64,000 nt of DNA from contig NZ_CP049887.1 in the NCBI RefSeq assembly GCF_011304195.1, positions 2,232,001-2,296,000 of the forward strand, in the 5' to 3' direction. A program made the translations under genes and the position numbers. Positions 1 through 9,824 of the stretch are shown here, one piece after another (positions within the stretch are counted from its first letter, which is position 1; every line of letters begins with the position of its first letter). The DNA is from Vagococcus hydrophili. GTDB taxonomy: Bacteria; Bacillota; Bacilli; Lactobacillales; Vagococcaceae. The notes below the pieces were generated by a model. It saw only the letters and a program-made list of their open reading frames with translations. It had not been told where the DNA came from and searched no databases.

Positions 1-1
1 G

Positions 2-316
2 ATTCCAGCGATTATTTTAGCCTTAGTTGATGGTCCTAAAATGTTAGTTGCGGTAATCATTGTCTTTATCTTAGAACAAACCATTGAAGGGAAATTCGTT
101 TCACCTTTAGTTTTAGGTAGTCAGTTAGAAATCCATCCAGTAACAATCATTTTTGTTTTACTTTCTGCTGGAAAAATTTATGGTGTGATGGGCGTTATTT
201 TAGGAATCCCTGCTTATGCAGCCTTAAAAGTAATCATTACCCATTTATTTACGTGGTACAAAGAAGTTTCAGGTCTTTATGACGAGGATATACAAAAAGA
301 TGACGTCCCAAGTTAA
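2..316 (+). CDS. AI-2E family transporter, C-terminal part (5' end outside window)
   Basis: The reading frame is open from base 2 and has no start in the window, so only about 104 C-terminal residues are present. The visible part has hydrophobic membrane segments and the typical AI-2E/PerM signatures: an IPAIILALVDGP stretch, then EQTIEGKFVSPLVLG, then a GVILGIPAYA segment close to the end, followed by a short charged cytoplasmic tail. Members are polytopic inner-membrane exporters or permeases of poorly defined substrate, despite the autoinducer-2 name. A terminator overlaps the stop codon. The family assignment is firm; the transported substrate is unknown. Confidence 0.85.
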   Translation: MPAIILALVDGPKMLVAVIIVFILEQTIEGKFVSPLVLGSQLEIHPVTIIFVLLSAGKIYGVMGVILGIPAYAALKVIITHLFTWYKEVSGLYDEDIQKDDVPS

Positions 317-334
317 GGGAGGTCATCTTTTCTT
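299..334 (+). terminator. Rho-independent terminator of the AI-2E transporter gene
   Basis: The arms GATGACGTCCC and GGGAGGTCATC pair around a short loop and are followed by TTTTCTTT. The hairpin overlaps the stop codon of the upstream gene. Confidence 0.75.
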
Positions 335-350
335 TAATATAGAATAAGTT

Positions 351-752
351 CAGTTGCTAGGAGCTAAGCGCCATTTTCACCACTTTTGTTAGTCTGGGTT
401 CAAAAGGCAACTCCTGCAGCAACTTCAGAAACTAAAATCAATTCGAAAAGCGTGAATTATTTTTATTTTCTTCCAGTTGCTTGGAGTTAGACGCCTTTTT
501 CACCACGCTGAGTAGTCCGGGTTCAAAAGGCAACTCCTGCGGCAACTTCAGAAACTAAAATCAATTCGAAAAGCGTGAATTATTTTTATTTTCTTCCAGT
601 TGCTTGGAGTTAGACGCCTTTTTCACCACGCTGAGTAGTCCGGGTTCAAAAGGCAACTCCTGCGGCAACTTCAGAAAATAAAATCAATTCGAAAAGCGTG
701 AATTATTTTTTATTTTTCCAGTTGCTTGGAGCTAGACGCCTTTTTCACCACT
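351..752. repeat. Tandem array of about 123-bp palindromic repeats (array A)
   Basis: The CAGTTGC landmark recurs at 351, 474, 597 and 719, a period of 122-123 bp, so there are three full units and a closing half. The units are almost identical. Each runs CAGTTGCTTGGAGTTAGACG, CCTTTTTCACC, a spacer, GGTTCAAAAGGCAACTCC, GCAACTTC, then AATTC-loop-GAATT and back to CAGTTGC. Arms on the two sides of the GAAAAGCGT loop are complementary over roughly 45 nt. This fills the gap between the convergent AI-2E and azoreductase genes. Related copies occur at 16551, 17736, 47268 and 49404. Confidence 0.9.
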
Positions 753-756
753 TTAA

Positions 757-1368
757 TTAAAATACTTTAGCTAATTTTACTGCTTCTTCTTTTGCTGCTG
801 CAATGATTGTTTCAGCGTTTTCTGGTTGGTGATCCACACCTTCGATGAAGATGTGATTAATATCAGTTACCCCCATAAAACCGAAAATTGTTTTTATATA
901 CTGTGTTGCAGGGTCGCTTCCGTGGAAAGAACCGCCATTTGATTGGATATGTAATAATTTCTTGTCTGTCGCAAGTCCAACTGGGCCAGTTTCAGAATAT
1001 TTAAAGGTTTTACCTTTAACAACGACTGTATCAATCCATGCTTTTAAGCGTGTTGGAATATTTAAATTCCACAAAGCATTGGCGATAACAATTTTATCAG
1101 CATTAACAAATTGTTCTGTTAATTCGTTAAAACGTGTTAATTTGGCTGATTCTTCTGCGCTTAATTCTTGGTTACTTGCAGCTTTTCCCCAAGCTTCAAA
1201 TAAGGCTTTGTCAATTTCAGGAATTTCTTCTTCGAAAATATCAAGAATTGTTACTTGGCTTTCTGGTTGGTTTTCCTTATATGATGAAACAAACGTATCC
1301 AAAATAGCTAATGAGCGTGACTCTGTAGCTGTTAATGGATGTGCTTTAATAACTAAAAGATTAGACAT
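757..1368 (-). CDS. azoR: FMN-dependent NADH-azoreductase / NADH:quinone oxidoreductase
   Basis: This 203-residue protein is the normal length for AzoR. It has a flavodoxin-like fold: an N-terminal beta strand and phosphate loop in MSNLLVIKAHP, the FMN-contacting NALWNLNIPTRLKAWIDTV segment in the middle, and QSNGGSF further on. Such cytosolic dimers reduce quinones and azo compounds with NADH in two-electron steps and protect against thiol-reactive quinones. A strong ribosome site, GGAGGG, lies just upstream of the ATG. The gene is monocistronic and converges on repeat array A, which may supply its 3' end because no ordinary terminator is seen there. Confidence 0.92.
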   Translation of the reverse strand: MSNLLVIKAHPLTATESRSLAILDTFVSSYKENQPESQVTILDIFEEEIPEIDKALFEAWGKAASNQELSAEESAKLTRFNELTEQFVNADKIVIANALWNLNIPTRLKAWIDTVVVKGKTFKYSETGPVGLATDKKLLHIQSNGGSFHGSDPATQYIKTIFGFMGVTDINHIFIEGVDHQPENAETIIAAAKEEAVKLAKVF

Positions 1369-1530
1369 AATTTCCCTCCGACTTATTTATTGTTAGTCCG
1401 TAAACACTATAACGACAAATTAAAAAAAAGTAAAGTAACTTTCAGATAATTTTGTTTTTTTGACTCTAGATAATGCTTTTTTTCTAAAATTACAGTATAC
1501 TATCATAGGATAAGAAGGGGAGTAGAAGAA

Positions 1531-2109
1531 GTGGCACAACTTTTTTTTAAGCATGGCGCAATGAATAGTGGAAAGACAATTGAAATTTTAAAAGTTGCCC
1601 ATAACTATGAAGAGCAGAATAAACCTGTTGTTTTAATGACAAGTGGTTTAGATACGCGAGATGAAGTTGGAGTTGTCTCTAGTCGAATCGGCTTAAAAAG
1701 AGACGCAATTCCTATTTTCCATGAGACGGATATTTATGATAAAATAGCTTCATTACCTTTTAAACCATACTGTATTTTAGTAGATGAGTCTCAGTTTCTA
1801 GAAAAGCATCACGTGATTGCTTTTGCAAAAGTTGTGGACGAACTAGGTATTCCGGTGATGGCGTTTGGATTAAAAAATGATTTCAAAAATGAATTGTTTG
1901 AAGGATCCAAATATTTATTACTATATGCAGATAAAATAGAAGAATTAAAAACCATTTGCTGGTTCTGTCATAAAAAAGCAACGATGAATTTACGTATGAA
2001 TGACAACCACCCTGTTTATACAGGAGAGCAAATCCAAATTGGCGGAAATGAAAGTTATTTCCCAGTTTGTCGTAAGCATTATTTAAATCCACCAACAATA
2101 GACCGCTAA
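1531..2109 (+). CDS. tdk: Thymidine kinase
   Basis: A 192-residue type II thymidine kinase that phosphorylates thymidine to dTMP in pyrimidine salvage. The P-loop GAMNSGKT is at residues 9-16 and the VDESQF Walker B/lasso region is near 84-89. The zinc-binding set is Cys143, Cys146 (CWFC), Cys180 and His183. The start codon is GTG, preceded by GAAGGGG. It begins the tdk-prfA-prmC-sua5-glyA-upp run also found in other enterococci and bacilli, with 44 bp before prfA and no terminator between them, so read-through into prfA is likely. Confidence 0.95.
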   Translation: MAQLFFKHGAMNSGKTIEILKVAHNYEEQNKPVVLMTSGLDTRDEVGVVSSRIGLKRDAIPIFHETDIYDKIASLPFKPYCILVDESQFLEKHHVIAFAKVVDELGIPVMAFGLKNDFKNELFEGSKYLLLYADKIEELKTICWFCHKKATMNLRMNDNHPVYTGEQIQIGGNESYFPVCRKHYLNPPTIDR

Positions 2110-2153
2110 AAACGAGTCTGATGAGAATAAGCATCTAAGAAAGGAAGAATTAA

Positions 2154-3224
2154 ATGTTCGATCAATTACAATCTTTAGAAGATCGTTATGAAGAATTAGG
2201 GGAATTATTAAGTGACCCAGAAGTTGTTAGCGATACAAAACGTTTTATGGCATTATCAAAAGAGGAAGCAGGCACGAGAGAAACAGTTGCTGTTTACCGC
2301 CGCTATAAAGAAGTTATCCAAGGAATTAAGGATTCGGAAGAATTACTTGGTGAAAAATTAGATGATGAGTTACAAGAATTAGCAAAAGAAGAATTATATG
2401 AATACAAAGCAGAAAAAGATGAATTAGAAGAACAAATTAAAATTTTATTATTACCAAAAGATCCTAACGATGATAAAAACATTATCATGGAAATCCGCGG
2501 AGCAGCTGGTGGAGATGAAGCAGCACTATTTGCTGGTGACTTATTTGAAATGTACCAAAGTTACGCTGCTGCCCAAGGTTGGAAATTTGAAGTTATGGAT
2601 GCCAATATTACTGATATTGGTGGTTATAAAGAAGTAACAATCATGATTTCAGGTACAAGCGTCTTCTCTAAACTTAAATATGAGAGTGGTGCTCACCGTG
2701 TTCAACGTGTTCCTTCAACAGAATCACAAGGTCGTGTTCATACATCAACAGCAACAGTTGTCGTTTTACCGGAAGCAGAAGAAGTAGAATTAGATTTAGC
2801 AGAAAAAGATATTCGTGTGGATATTTACCATGCCTCAGGAGCTGGTGGACAACATGTCAACAAAACGGCATCAGCTGTTCGTTTGACACATATTCCAACA
2901 GGGATTGCTGTTGCGATGCAAGATGAGCGTTCTCAACTTAAAAACAGAGAAAAAGCAATGAAAGTCTTACGTGCTAGAGTATTCGACCAAATGATCCAAG
3001 AAAGTCAAAGTGAATATGATGCGACCCGTAAATCAGCTGTAGGAACAGGAGATCGTTCAGAGCGTATTAGAACGTATAACTTCCCACAAAACCGTGTGAC
3101 AGATCACCGCATTGGTTTAACGATTCAAAAACTAGATCAAATTTTAGCCGGTAAAGTGGATGAAATTATTGATTCTTTAATTATCTATGATCAAACAGAA
3201 CAGTTGGAAAAATTAAATGGTTAA
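2154..3224 (+). CDS. prfA: Peptide chain release factor 1
   Basis: A 356-residue RF1 that recognises UAA and UAG and triggers peptide release on the ribosome. A helical N-terminal domain (about 1-100) is followed by the codon-recognition domain, whose PxT tripeptide is present as PST in [10 protein letters not shown]. The catalytic GGQ loop is at 231-233 in the sequence [11 protein letters not shown]. Length and domain order are standard. The last 8 bases overlap the start of prmC, the enzyme that methylates the GGQ glutamine, so the two are probably translationally coupled. An AAGGAAG site precedes the ATG. Confidence 0.97.
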   Translation: MFDQLQSLEDRYEELGELLSDPEVVSDTKRFMALSKEEAGTRETVAVYRRYKEVIQGIKDSEELLGEKLDDELQELAKEELYEYKAEKDELEEQIKILLLPKDPNDDKNIIMEIRGAAGGDEAALFAGDLFEMYQSYAAAQGWKFEVMDANITDIGGYKEVTIMISGTSVFSKLKYESGAHRVQRVPSTESQGRVHTSTATVVVLPEAEEVELDLAEKDIRVDIYHASGAGGQHVNKTASAVRLTHIPTGIAVAMQDERSQLKNREKAMKVLRARVFDQMIQESQSEYDATRKSAVGTGDRSERIRTYNFPQNRVTDHRIGLTIQKLDQILAGKVDEIIDSLIIYDQTEQLEKLNG

Positions 3225-4062
3225 TCAACCAACTACTTATTTTGAAGTCCTTAAATGGGCTTCTTCTTTTTTAGAGGAAAAAAACTGTGAAAAATATATA
3301 GCAGAGTATCTTTTGTTAGAAAAAAAAGAGTGGTCTAAAACGGATTTGTTGCTTCATTTTAAACAAGAGATGCCAGAGAAAGAGCGTGCTGCTTATGAAG
3401 AGGATATTTCAAAAATTATCGCACACCAACCCGTTCAATATTTAATCGGTTCTTGTGAGTTTTACGGACGACGTTTTAAAGTGACAGAAGATACCTTAAT
3501 TCCCAGACCAGAAACCGAAGAATTAGTTGATTTAATCATTAAAGAGAATAGAGATAATCCTAAAACGGTGGTTGATATAGGGACAGGAACAGGTGCTATA
3601 GGTTTATCACTTAAATTAGAAGTTCCAAGGTGGGGAATCAGTTGTTTAGATATTTCAAAAGAGGCGCTCCTAGTTGCTAAAGAAAATGCAAACCATTTAG
3701 AAGCAAGTGTAGATTTTCTTGAAAGTGATGTGTTAAGCAATTGGAATAAGGATCAAGAAATTGATATTATCGTCTCTAATCCACCTTATATAAGCTACAA
3801 TGAGTGGGAAAAAATGGACGTTTCTGTCAGAGAACATGAACCAAAATTAGCCCTTTTTGCTGAGAATAATGGTTTGGCTATTTATGAAAAAATTGCTAAA
3901 GAAGCTAAAGAAGTTCTAAAAAAAGAGGGTAAGATTTATTTAGAGATTGGTTACTTACAAGGTGAGGTAGTTAAAAATATTTTTAAAGAGCAGTTTCCAG
4001 ATAAACACATAGAAGTAATAAAAGATATGAATCAAATGGATCGAATAATCAAAGTGATATAA
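3217..4062 (+). CDS. prmC: Release factor glutamine N5-methyltransferase
   Basis: A 281-residue SAM-dependent methyltransferase that modifies the glutamine of the GGQ motif in RF1 and RF2. A helical N-terminal substrate-binding domain (about 1-85) precedes a Rossmann methyltransferase domain. The domain has the SAM loop [14 protein letters not shown] and the catalytic NPPY motif at residues 188-191. The ATG overlaps the end of prfA (ATGGTTAA), consistent with coupled expression of the enzyme and its substrate. It is followed after 11 bp by the Sua5 gene. Confidence 0.95.
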   Translation: MVNQPTTYFEVLKWASSFLEEKNCEKYIAEYLLLEKKEWSKTDLLLHFKQEMPEKERAAYEEDISKIIAHQPVQYLIGSCEFYGRRFKVTEDTLIPRPETEELVDLIIKENRDNPKTVVDIGTGTGAIGLSLKLEVPRWGISCLDISKEALLVAKENANHLEASVDFLESDVLSNWNKDQEIDIIVSNPPYISYNEWEKMDVSVREHEPKLALFAENNGLAIYEKIAKEAKEVLKKEGKIYLEIGYLQGEVVKNIFKEQFPDKHIEVIKDMNQMDRIIKVI

Positions 4063-4073
4063 AGGAAGTGTAA

Positions 4074-5102
4074 ATGATGGAGACGAAAATAATCCATCCA
4101 GAACAAATTGAAGAAGCAGTCGAAGCTATTAAGAAGGGTGAACTTATCTCATTCCCAACCGAAACAGTGTATGGACTAGGTGCAGATGCAACTAATGAAA
4201 AGGCTGTTAAACAGGTATATCAAGCAAAAGGTCGTCCAAGTGATAATCCCTTAATCGTTCATATATCGAAAGTGGAACAGGTCTTGAATTTTACAAATGA
4301 ATTCTCTGAAACGGCTCAGAAATTGGCAGATGCATTTTGGCCAGGACCACTAACATTAATTTTTGATTTGAAAAATAAAGAGGTTTTACCTAGTGCTGTC
4401 ACAGGCGGTTTAACAACAGCAGCTTTTCGGATGCCAAATAATGAGTTAACGTTATCTTTAATTGAAAAATCAGGAAAAGTCTTAGTTGGACCTAGTGCGA
4501 ACACATCAGGTCTCCCAAGTCCAACAACAGCGCAACATGTGTATCATGACTTAGTTGGTAAAATTTATGGTGTATTAGATGGTGGGGCATGTCAAGTAGG
4601 TGTTGAATCAACGGTTTTAGATTTAACGAGTGAGGTTCCCACCATTTTAAGACCTGGTGCCATTACGTTACAACAAATTCAAACAGTTATCGGGAATGTC
4701 CAAATCGACCAACACATTATGAGCGAAAAAGAAGCACCTAAAGCACCTGGCATGAAATATAAACACTATTCACCAGAAACGCCAGTCATGATGATTGATA
4801 AAGAAAATAAGGATTGGCAAGAAGCGATTGATTGGTATTTAGGGCAGAAAAAAAGGGTTGGTATTTTAGCTAATGATGAAATTATTTCAAAATTAATAGG
4901 TTATCAAGAGAGTTTTTCTCTGTCTAAAACAAGAGACATTTCAGAAGCGATGCGTCATTTATTTGCTGGATTAAGAGCTCTTGATACAAAAGAGAAGAAT
5001 TTAGATATTATTTTAGCAGAGAGTTATGAAGAAAAAGACGAAGGTTTAGCCTATATGAACCGATTAAAGAAAGCTTCTAATCAAAAAAAATATCAAAAAT
5101 AG
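4074..5102 (+). CDS. L-threonylcarbamoyladenylate synthase (Sua5/YwlC)
   Basis: This enzyme makes threonylcarbamoyl-AMP from threonine, bicarbonate and ATP, the first step of tRNA t6A37 formation. The YrdC domain (about 1-200) carries [26 protein letters not shown] and [10 protein letters not shown]-terminal Sua5 domain follows a linker that contains [11 protein letters not shown], typical of the two-domain Sua5 type rather than short TsaC. With 342 residues it matches Bacillus YwlC. Two adjacent ATG codons at 4074 and 4077 follow an AAGGAAGTG ribosome site, so either may start. It is part of the prfA-prmC cluster. Confidence 0.93.
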   Translation: MMETKIIHPEQIEEAVEAIKKGELISFPTETVYGLGADATNEKAVKQVYQAKGRPSDNPLIVHISKVEQVLNFTNEFSETAQKLADAFWPGPLTLIFDLKNKEVLPSAVTGGLTTAAFRMPNNELTLSLIEKSGKVLVGPSANTSGLPSPTTAQHVYHDLVGKIYGVLDGGACQVGVESTVLDLTSEVPTILRPGAITLQQIQTVIGNVQIDQHIMSEKEAPKAPGMKYKHYSPETPVMMIDKENKDWQEAIDWYLGQKKRVGILANDEIISKLIGYQESFSLSKTRDISEAMRHLFAGLRALDTKEKNLDIILAESYEEKDEGLAYMNRLKKASNQKKYQK

Positions 5103-5111
5103 CAAATTCTG

Positions 5112-5120
5112 TGATACAAT
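5112..5120 (+). promoter_or_regulatory. Possible extended -10 promoter before glyA
   Basis: TGATACAAT fits an extended -10 (TGnTAnAAT) located about 35 bp before the chosen glyA start. No convincing -35 box is present, so this is tentative. Confidence 0.35.
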
Positions 5121-5154
5121 GTATGTAAATAATGAATGTGAGGTGCTTTTATTA

Positions 5155-6393
5155 ATGGATTATAAAAAATCAGATGCGGTCCTATGGGATGCTATCGAAA
5201 ATGAGCAAAATCGTCAAGAGAACACAATTGAGTTGATTGCATCGGAGAATTTTGTCTCAGAAGCAGTCATGGCAGCACAAGGTAGTGTTTTAACAAACAA
5301 ATATGCTGAAGGATATCCAGGCAGACGTTATTATGGCGGATGTGAATTTGTAGATGTCGTCGAAAATTTAGCGATTGATCGTGTGTGTGATTTATTTGAT
5401 GCTAAATTTGCCAATGTTCAACCTCACTCTGGTTCTCAAGCGAACACAGCGGCTTATTTGTCACTTGTTCAACCAGGAGACACAATTATGGGAATGGATT
5501 TAACTGCAGGTGGTCATTTAACACATGGTTCAGCGGTTAACTTTAGTGGAAAAACATACAATTTTGTTTCTTATGGTGTCGATCCTGTGACTGAAGTCAT
5601 TGATTATGAAGTTGTTAAAATTTTAGCAAGAAAGCACCAGCCAAAACTAATCGTAGCTGGAGCAAGTGCTTATTCAAGAGAAATAGATTTTAAACGTTTT
5701 AGAGAAATAGCTGATAGCGTGGGTGCTAAATTAATGGTAGATATGGCTCATATTGCGGGCCTTATTGCAACTGGTTTACATCAAAACCCAATGCACTATG
5801 CAGACGTTGTAACATCAACAACACATAAAACATTAAGAGGACCACGTGGTGGTGTTATCTTAACAAATGATGCTGATTTAGCTAAAAAAATTAATAGTAA
5901 TATTTTCCCAGGAATTCAAGGTGGACCGCTAGAGCATGTGATTGCTGGTAAAGCAGTAGCATTCAGAGAAGCTTTATTACCTGAGTTTAAAGAATACAGT
6001 GAGCAAGTTGTAAGCAACGCTAAAGTTATGGCTCGCGTAATCAATCAATCAACAGGCCCAAGATTAATTAGTGGTGACACTGATAATCACTTGTTATTAA
6101 TTGATGTGACTGGCTTTGGCTTAACTGGAAAACAAGCAGAAGCTATTTTAGATAGCGTGCATATTACCGTGAACAAAAACACGATTCCCTTTGAAAGCCG
6201 TAGTCCGTTTGAAACGAGTGGTATTCGTATTGGAACACCAGCGATTACATCTCGTGGCTTTAAAGAGAGCGGCGCACAAAAAATCGCTGAATTAATTGTG
6301 GAAGCACTGACTCACTTTGAAAATGAAGCTGAATTAACACGCATTAAAGCAGATGTAGCTGAGTTATTAACAGAACATCCACTATATAAATAA
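5155..6393 (+). CDS. glyA: Serine hydroxymethyltransferase
   Basis: A 412-residue PLP enzyme that interconverts serine and glycine while charging tetrahydrofolate, the main source of one-carbon units. Visible motifs are [14 protein letters not shown] near the N terminus, [13 protein letters not shown], and the PLP lysine segment [14 protein letters not shown] with Lys225. The open frame extends upstream to 5119, but homologs begin at MDYKKSD, and GAGGTGC lies at a suitable distance from the ATG at 5155, so that start was chosen. A strong terminator separates it from upp. Confidence 0.96.
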   Translation: MDYKKSDAVLWDAIENEQNRQENTIELIASENFVSEAVMAAQGSVLTNKYAEGYPGRRYYGGCEFVDVVENLAIDRVCDLFDAKFANVQPHSGSQANTAAYLSLVQPGDTIMGMDLTAGGHLTHGSAVNFSGKTYNFVSYGVDPVTEVIDYEVVKILARKHQPKLIVAGASAYSREIDFKRFREIADSVGAKLMVDMAHIAGLIATGLHQNPMHYADVVTSTTHKTLRGPRGGVILTNDADLAKKINSNIFPGIQGGPLEHVIAGKAVAFREALLPEFKEYSEQVVSNAKVMARVINQSTGPRLISGDTDNHLLLIDVTGFGLTGKQAEAILDSVHITVNKNTIPFESRSPFETSGIRIGTPAITSRGFKESGAQKIAELIVEALTHFENEAELTRIKADVAELLTEHPLYK

Positions 6394-6402
6394 AATTTTT
6401 TA

Positions 6403-6431
6403 GGTAATTGACTAGTCAATTACCTTTTTTT
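6403..6431 (+). terminator. Terminator after glyA
   Basis: A perfect palindrome, with GGTAATTGACT pairing with AGTCAATTACC, is followed by seven T residues. Confidence 0.88.
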
Positions 6432-6474
6432 CGGATACAATAGATAAGAATAAATTTTAAAGGAGAATCGCGAT

Positions 6475-7104
6475 ATGGGAAAATTTCAAGTTATTGATCA
6501 TCCGCTAATTCAACACAAATTAACAATTATTAGAGAAAAAAATTGTGGGACTAAAGTTTTTCGTGAAGTAGTCGATGAGATTGCTATGTTAATGGCTTAT
6601 GAGGTATCTCGTGATATGCCTTTAGAGGATATTGAGATTGAAACACCAATTGGGACATCAATTCAAAAAACTTTATCAGGTAAAAAAGTGGCGATTGTAC
6701 CGATTTTAAGAGCGGGTATTGGTATGGTAGACGGCATGTTACAATTAATTCCAGCTGCTAAAGTTGGACACGTTGGTTTATACCGTGACGAAGAAACGTT
6801 AGAACCAGTGGAGTACTTTGTTAAATTACCAGCTGACATTGCTGAACGTCAATTATTCGTTGTTGATCCAATGCTAGCAACGGGTGGATCTGCTATTATG
6901 GCAATCGACTTACTTAAAAAACGTGGCGCAACAAACATTAAATTTGTTTGTCTTGTAGCTGCTCCAGAGGGAATTAAAGCACTTCAAGATGCTCATCCTG
7001 ATGTTGATATCTATACGGCAGGTTTAGATGAAAAATTAAATGAAGCTGGCTACATCGTTCCTGGTCTAGGAGACGCTGGTGACCGTTTATTTGGTACTAA
7101 GTAA
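6475..7104 (+). CDS. upp: Uracil phosphoribosyltransferase
   Basis: A 209-residue enzyme that converts uracil and PRPP to UMP in pyrimidine salvage. The PRPP-binding motif DPMLATGGS is at residues 131-139, and the C-terminal uracil-binding [17 protein letters not shown] is intact. AAAGGAGAATCGCG provides a good ribosome site. It is set apart from glyA and from the downstream hydrolase by terminators, so it is probably monocistronic. No PyrR-type attenuator is evident in the short leader. Confidence 0.97.
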   Translation: MGKFQVIDHPLIQHKLTIIREKNCGTKVFREVVDEIAMLMAYEVSRDMPLEDIEIETPIGTSIQKTLSGKKVAIVPILRAGIGMVDGMLQLIPAAKVGHVGLYRDEETLEPVEYFVKLPADIAERQLFVVDPMLATGGSAIMAIDLLKKRGATNIKFVCLVAAPEGIKALQDAHPDVDIYTAGLDEKLNEAGYIVPGLGDAGDRLFGTK

Positions 7105-7126
7105 ACAAATAGGTTCAAAATATAGG

Positions 7127-7163
7127 GAGAGTCTGACGGTTTTAAGTCAGCTCTTTTTATTTT
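7127..7163 (+). terminator. Terminator after upp
   Basis: GAGAGTCTGAC can pair imperfectly with GTCAGCTC, followed by TTTTTATTTT. Confidence 0.65.
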
Positions 7164-7175
7164 AGGGGATAAACA

Positions 7176-8351
7176 ATGAAAAGACATCTAACAATTTTAT
7201 CTGTTTTTGCTTTATTGATAGGTGGGGTTAGCTTCTTACTAATCAAAGAATACGAAAAAACAGATAAAAATAATACAAAAGACAAACAAACAGAAACAAG
7301 TGAGACAGAAAAAGAAGTTAAAGAAGAGAAGAAAACAGTTGATGAAGAAATTGCGGATTATGTGAATCAACTCTCTTCAGCTGAAAAAGTGGGACAACTC
7401 TTTCTAATCAGCGTACCTGAAGAAAACACCTTGTCTGATATTGAGAAGTACAATCCAAGTGGCGTTGTATTATTTGGTCGAGATATCGAAAAAGAAACCA
7501 AAACAAGTTTAACTGATAAAATTAGTGGGTTTCAAAAAGAAAGTCATATTCCGCTCTTGGTTGCTAGCGATGAAGAAGGTGGTACAGTAACACGTGTGAG
7601 CCAGAATAGAGAAATAGTTGAAACTCCTTTCAAATCACCTCAAGAGATTTATAAAGAAAGTGGGATAGACGGTCTGAAGAAAGAAACAAAAGAACGTTCG
7701 GAGTTACTGAAATCTCTAGGAATCAATCTTAACTTAGCGCCTGTAGCAGATGTTTCTACTGAGAAAGATAGTTTTATTTTTGAGCGTAGCATGGGAATGG
7801 ATGCTAAAGAGACCAGTCAAGTGATAACTGAGATGATTAAGGTAATGAATGAAGTTAAGATTGGTAATTCCTTGAAACATTTTCCTGGGTACGGGGATAA
7901 CAAAGATTCTCACACAGAAATAGTCTACGATGAGAGAAAAGTATCTGACCTAAAGAAAAATGATTGGTTACCATTTGAAGCAGGAATTGAGGCAGGTGCT
8001 GGCAGCGTATTGATATCTCATAATATTTTGAAAGATTTAGATGATAAAAAGCCTGCTTCCTTATCAAAACCAGTTCATGATGCTTTGAGAAACGATTTGA
8101 AATTTTCAGGCGTCATCATAACAGATGATATGGACATGAAAGGTTTAACAGAGTTTACTTCACAAAAAGAGGGGGCTTTGGAAGCTATCATGGCAGGAAA
8201 TGATTTAGTGATGACTTCTCATTACCAAGAACAAATTCCTTTTATTTTGGAAGAAATGACTAAAAATGAGGAATTAAAAAAACGGGTAGATGAATCAGCG
8301 ACTCGTGTGATTAAATGGAAGTACGAACTTGGATTGCTTTCTTTTCCATAA
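7176..8351 (+). CDS. Membrane-anchored beta-N-acetylhexosaminidase, GH3 (NagZ-like)
   Basis: A 391-residue GH3 hydrolase. Residues 5-24 form an uncleaved signal anchor without a lipobox, followed by an acidic/lysine linker to about residue 60, so the catalytic domain should face outward. The NagZ signature is present as KHFPGYG starting at Lys234, with the Asp-His dyad in DSH (244-246). The nucleophile region is ITDDMDM with Asp317. Family members remove N-acetylglucosamine from muropeptides, which suggests a role in cell-wall turnover. The C-terminal catalytic domain of some secreted two-domain homologs is missing. Exact substrate is not proven. Confidence 0.85.
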   Translation: MKRHLTILSVFALLIGGVSFLLIKEYEKTDKNNTKDKQTETSETEKEVKEEKKTVDEEIADYVNQLSSAEKVGQLFLISVPEENTLSDIEKYNPSGVVLFGRDIEKETKTSLTDKISGFQKESHIPLLVASDEEGGTVTRVSQNREIVETPFKSPQEIYKESGIDGLKKETKERSELLKSLGINLNLAPVADVSTEKDSFIFERSMGMDAKETSQVITEMIKVMNEVKIGNSLKHFPGYGDNKDSHTEIVYDERKVSDLKKNDWLPFEAGIEAGAGSVLISHNILKDLDDKKPASLSKPVHDALRNDLKFSGVIITDDMDMKGLTEFTSQKEGALEAIMAGNDLVMTSHYQEQIPFILEEMTKNEELKKRVDESATRVIKWKYELGLLSFP

Positions 8352-8390
8352 GAGTTTGATATACTAATTAAGAAAGTGAGTGAGTATTTG

Positions 8391-9095
8391 ATGTTAAGCA
8401 TAAAAGAATTTTTAAAAGCTGATTTAACAACTGTCTCAAACTTGTTATTAACTAATTATAGAAAAATTGGTTTATCAGACCATGAATTTTTGTTTTATCT
8501 ACAATTATTGAAGTACCAACAAGAGGGAAATTATTTTCCAGAATTAGGGGAGATTTCAGAGGTCATGATGATCTCTGTCGAGGACTTGTATTCTTTACTT
8601 CAATCATTAAATGATAAAGGGATAATACGTATAGAAACCTTAACAAATAATCAAGGTCAAACAGAGGATCGCTATGACTTGACCTTGATTTTTGATAAAT
8701 TAGCTAACTATTTAGAACAACAAGAAGTCAAAGTTGCTGAGGTCCAAAGTGAAAATAAAATCAGCAATTTATTTCAAACCTTTGAAATTGAATTTGGAAG
8801 ACCTTTGTCACCAATTGAATACGAAACGATTCAAAGTTGGTTAAATCAAGATAAGTATGAAGTTGAATTAATCGAGCTTGCTTTAAGAGAAGCGGTGTTA
8901 AATCAAGCATACAGTTTGAAATACATTGACCGAATTTTACTATCATGGGAGAGAAAGAACTTAAAATCTAAGCAACAAGTACAGCAAGATCAAAAGAAAA
9001 GAATGTCCCAAATCGAAGCTCAAAGTGAGTCAAGCAGTGAAGAGGAGCTACCTTTTGTGCCACTTCATAATTGGTTAAATCCCAATCAATCTTAG
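8391..9095 (+). CDS. dnaD: DnaD-domain replication initiation protein
   Basis: About 234 residues with the two-part DnaD layout. The N-terminal winged-helix DDBH1-like domain contains NLLLTNYRKIGLSDHEF. The C-terminal DDBH2 domain (about residues 125-200) contains FGRPLSPIEYETIQSW and ends in the YIDRILLSWERKN helix. DnaD acts with DnaA and DnaB to load the replicative helicase during initiation and restart. The frame could start at GTG 8376, but ATG 8391 better fits the N terminus of homologs. The gene lies directly before nth (12 bp apart), the same order as in Bacillus. Confidence 0.88.
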   Translation: MLSIKEFLKADLTTVSNLLLTNYRKIGLSDHEFLFYLQLLKYQQEGNYFPELGEISEVMMISVEDLYSLLQSLNDKGIIRIETLTNNQGQTEDRYDLTLIFDKLANYLEQQEVKVAEVQSENKISNLFQTFEIEFGRPLSPIEYETIQSWLNQDKYEVELIELALREAVLNQAYSLKYIDRILLSWERKNLKSKQQVQQDQKKRMSQIEAQSESSSEEELPFVPLHNWLNPNQS

Positions 9096-9107
9096 GTAGG
9101 TGAGAAA

Positions 9108-9746
9108 ATGTTATCAGGAAAAAAAACGGTGGAAGCATTAGATAGAATGGAAGTGATGTTTCCAGATGCAAAAGGTGAACTGGATCATGAGTCCCCTTTT
9201 CAGTATTTAATTGCAGTGATTTTAAGCGCTCAAGCAACAGATGTTTCTGTTAATAAAGCAACGCCTAGTTTGTTTTCTGCTTATCCAACAGCTGAAACTT
9301 TAGCTAGAGCTCCTTTAGAAGACGTGATGTCACGAATTAAAACAATCGGTCTTTATAAAAATAAAGCAAAAAACATCATCAAAACAGCTCAATTATTAGT
9401 GAATGAGTATGAAGGTAAAGTTCCAGAGACAATTGAAGAGATGGTAAAACTTCCTGGTGTTGGGAAAAAGACAGCCAATGTGGTAGCAGGTGATGCCTTT
9501 GGTGTTCCTGCAATTGCTGTTGATACCCATGTAGAACGTGTTGCAAAAAGATTACGTATTTGCAAACAATCAGCGTCAGTAGTTGAAGTAGAAGAAGTGT
9601 TGATGAAGAAAATACCAAAAGAGAGATGGATTCAAGCTCATCATACGATTATTTTATTTGGTAGATATCATTGTGTGGCAAGAAAACCAAAGTGTGAAGG
9701 GTGTCCACTACTTGATATGTGTGTGGAAGGTCAACGGAATGTATAG
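9108..9746 (+). CDS. nth: Endonuclease III (DNA glycosylase/AP lyase)
   Basis: A 212-residue base-excision repair enzyme that removes oxidised pyrimidines and cleaves the abasic site. The helix-hairpin-helix LPGVGKKTANVV contains catalytic Lys120, and the acidic residue is Asp139 in VDTHV. The C terminus carries the 4Fe-4S cluster pattern C-x6-C-x2-C-x5-C (CVARKPKCEGCPLLDMC). It starts 12 bp after dnaD behind a GTAGGTGAG ribosome site and is followed by a bidirectional terminator. Confidence 0.96.
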   Translation: MLSGKKTVEALDRMEVMFPDAKGELDHESPFQYLIAVILSAQATDVSVNKATPSLFSAYPTAETLARAPLEDVMSRIKTIGLYKNKAKNIIKTAQLLVNEYEGKVPETIEEMVKLPGVGKKTANVVAGDAFGVPAIAVDTHVERVAKRLRICKQSASVVEVEEVLMKKIPKERWIQAHHTIILFGRYHCVARKPKCEGCPLLDMCVEGQRNV

Positions 9747-9788
9747 AAAATCAGAGCTTAATCTCTGAATATTCAATATTTAAATAAG

Positions 9789-9822
9789 AAAAAGGCTGAC
9801 AATAAAAATTGTCAGCCTTTTT
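9789..9822. terminator. Bidirectional terminator between nth and pbp1a
   Basis: AAAAAGGCTGACAAT pairs with ATTGTCAGCCTTTTT around a short A-rich loop. It serves both convergent genes. Confidence 0.9.
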
Positions 9823-9824
9823 GC

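Noticed and set aside
351-752. CRISPR-like look of the regular 123-bp repeats
   Set aside because: The whole period is repeated, with no unique spacers, the unit is far too long, and no cas gene is in the window.
962-1396. 144-codon frame antisense to azoR
   Set aside because: It is fully opposite a well-supported gene, with no RBS and no recognisable domain.
1430-1510. A tdk promoter with TTGACT and TATACT
   Set aside because: The spacing is about 30 bp, much too long for a sigma-A promoter, and no better -35 box was found.
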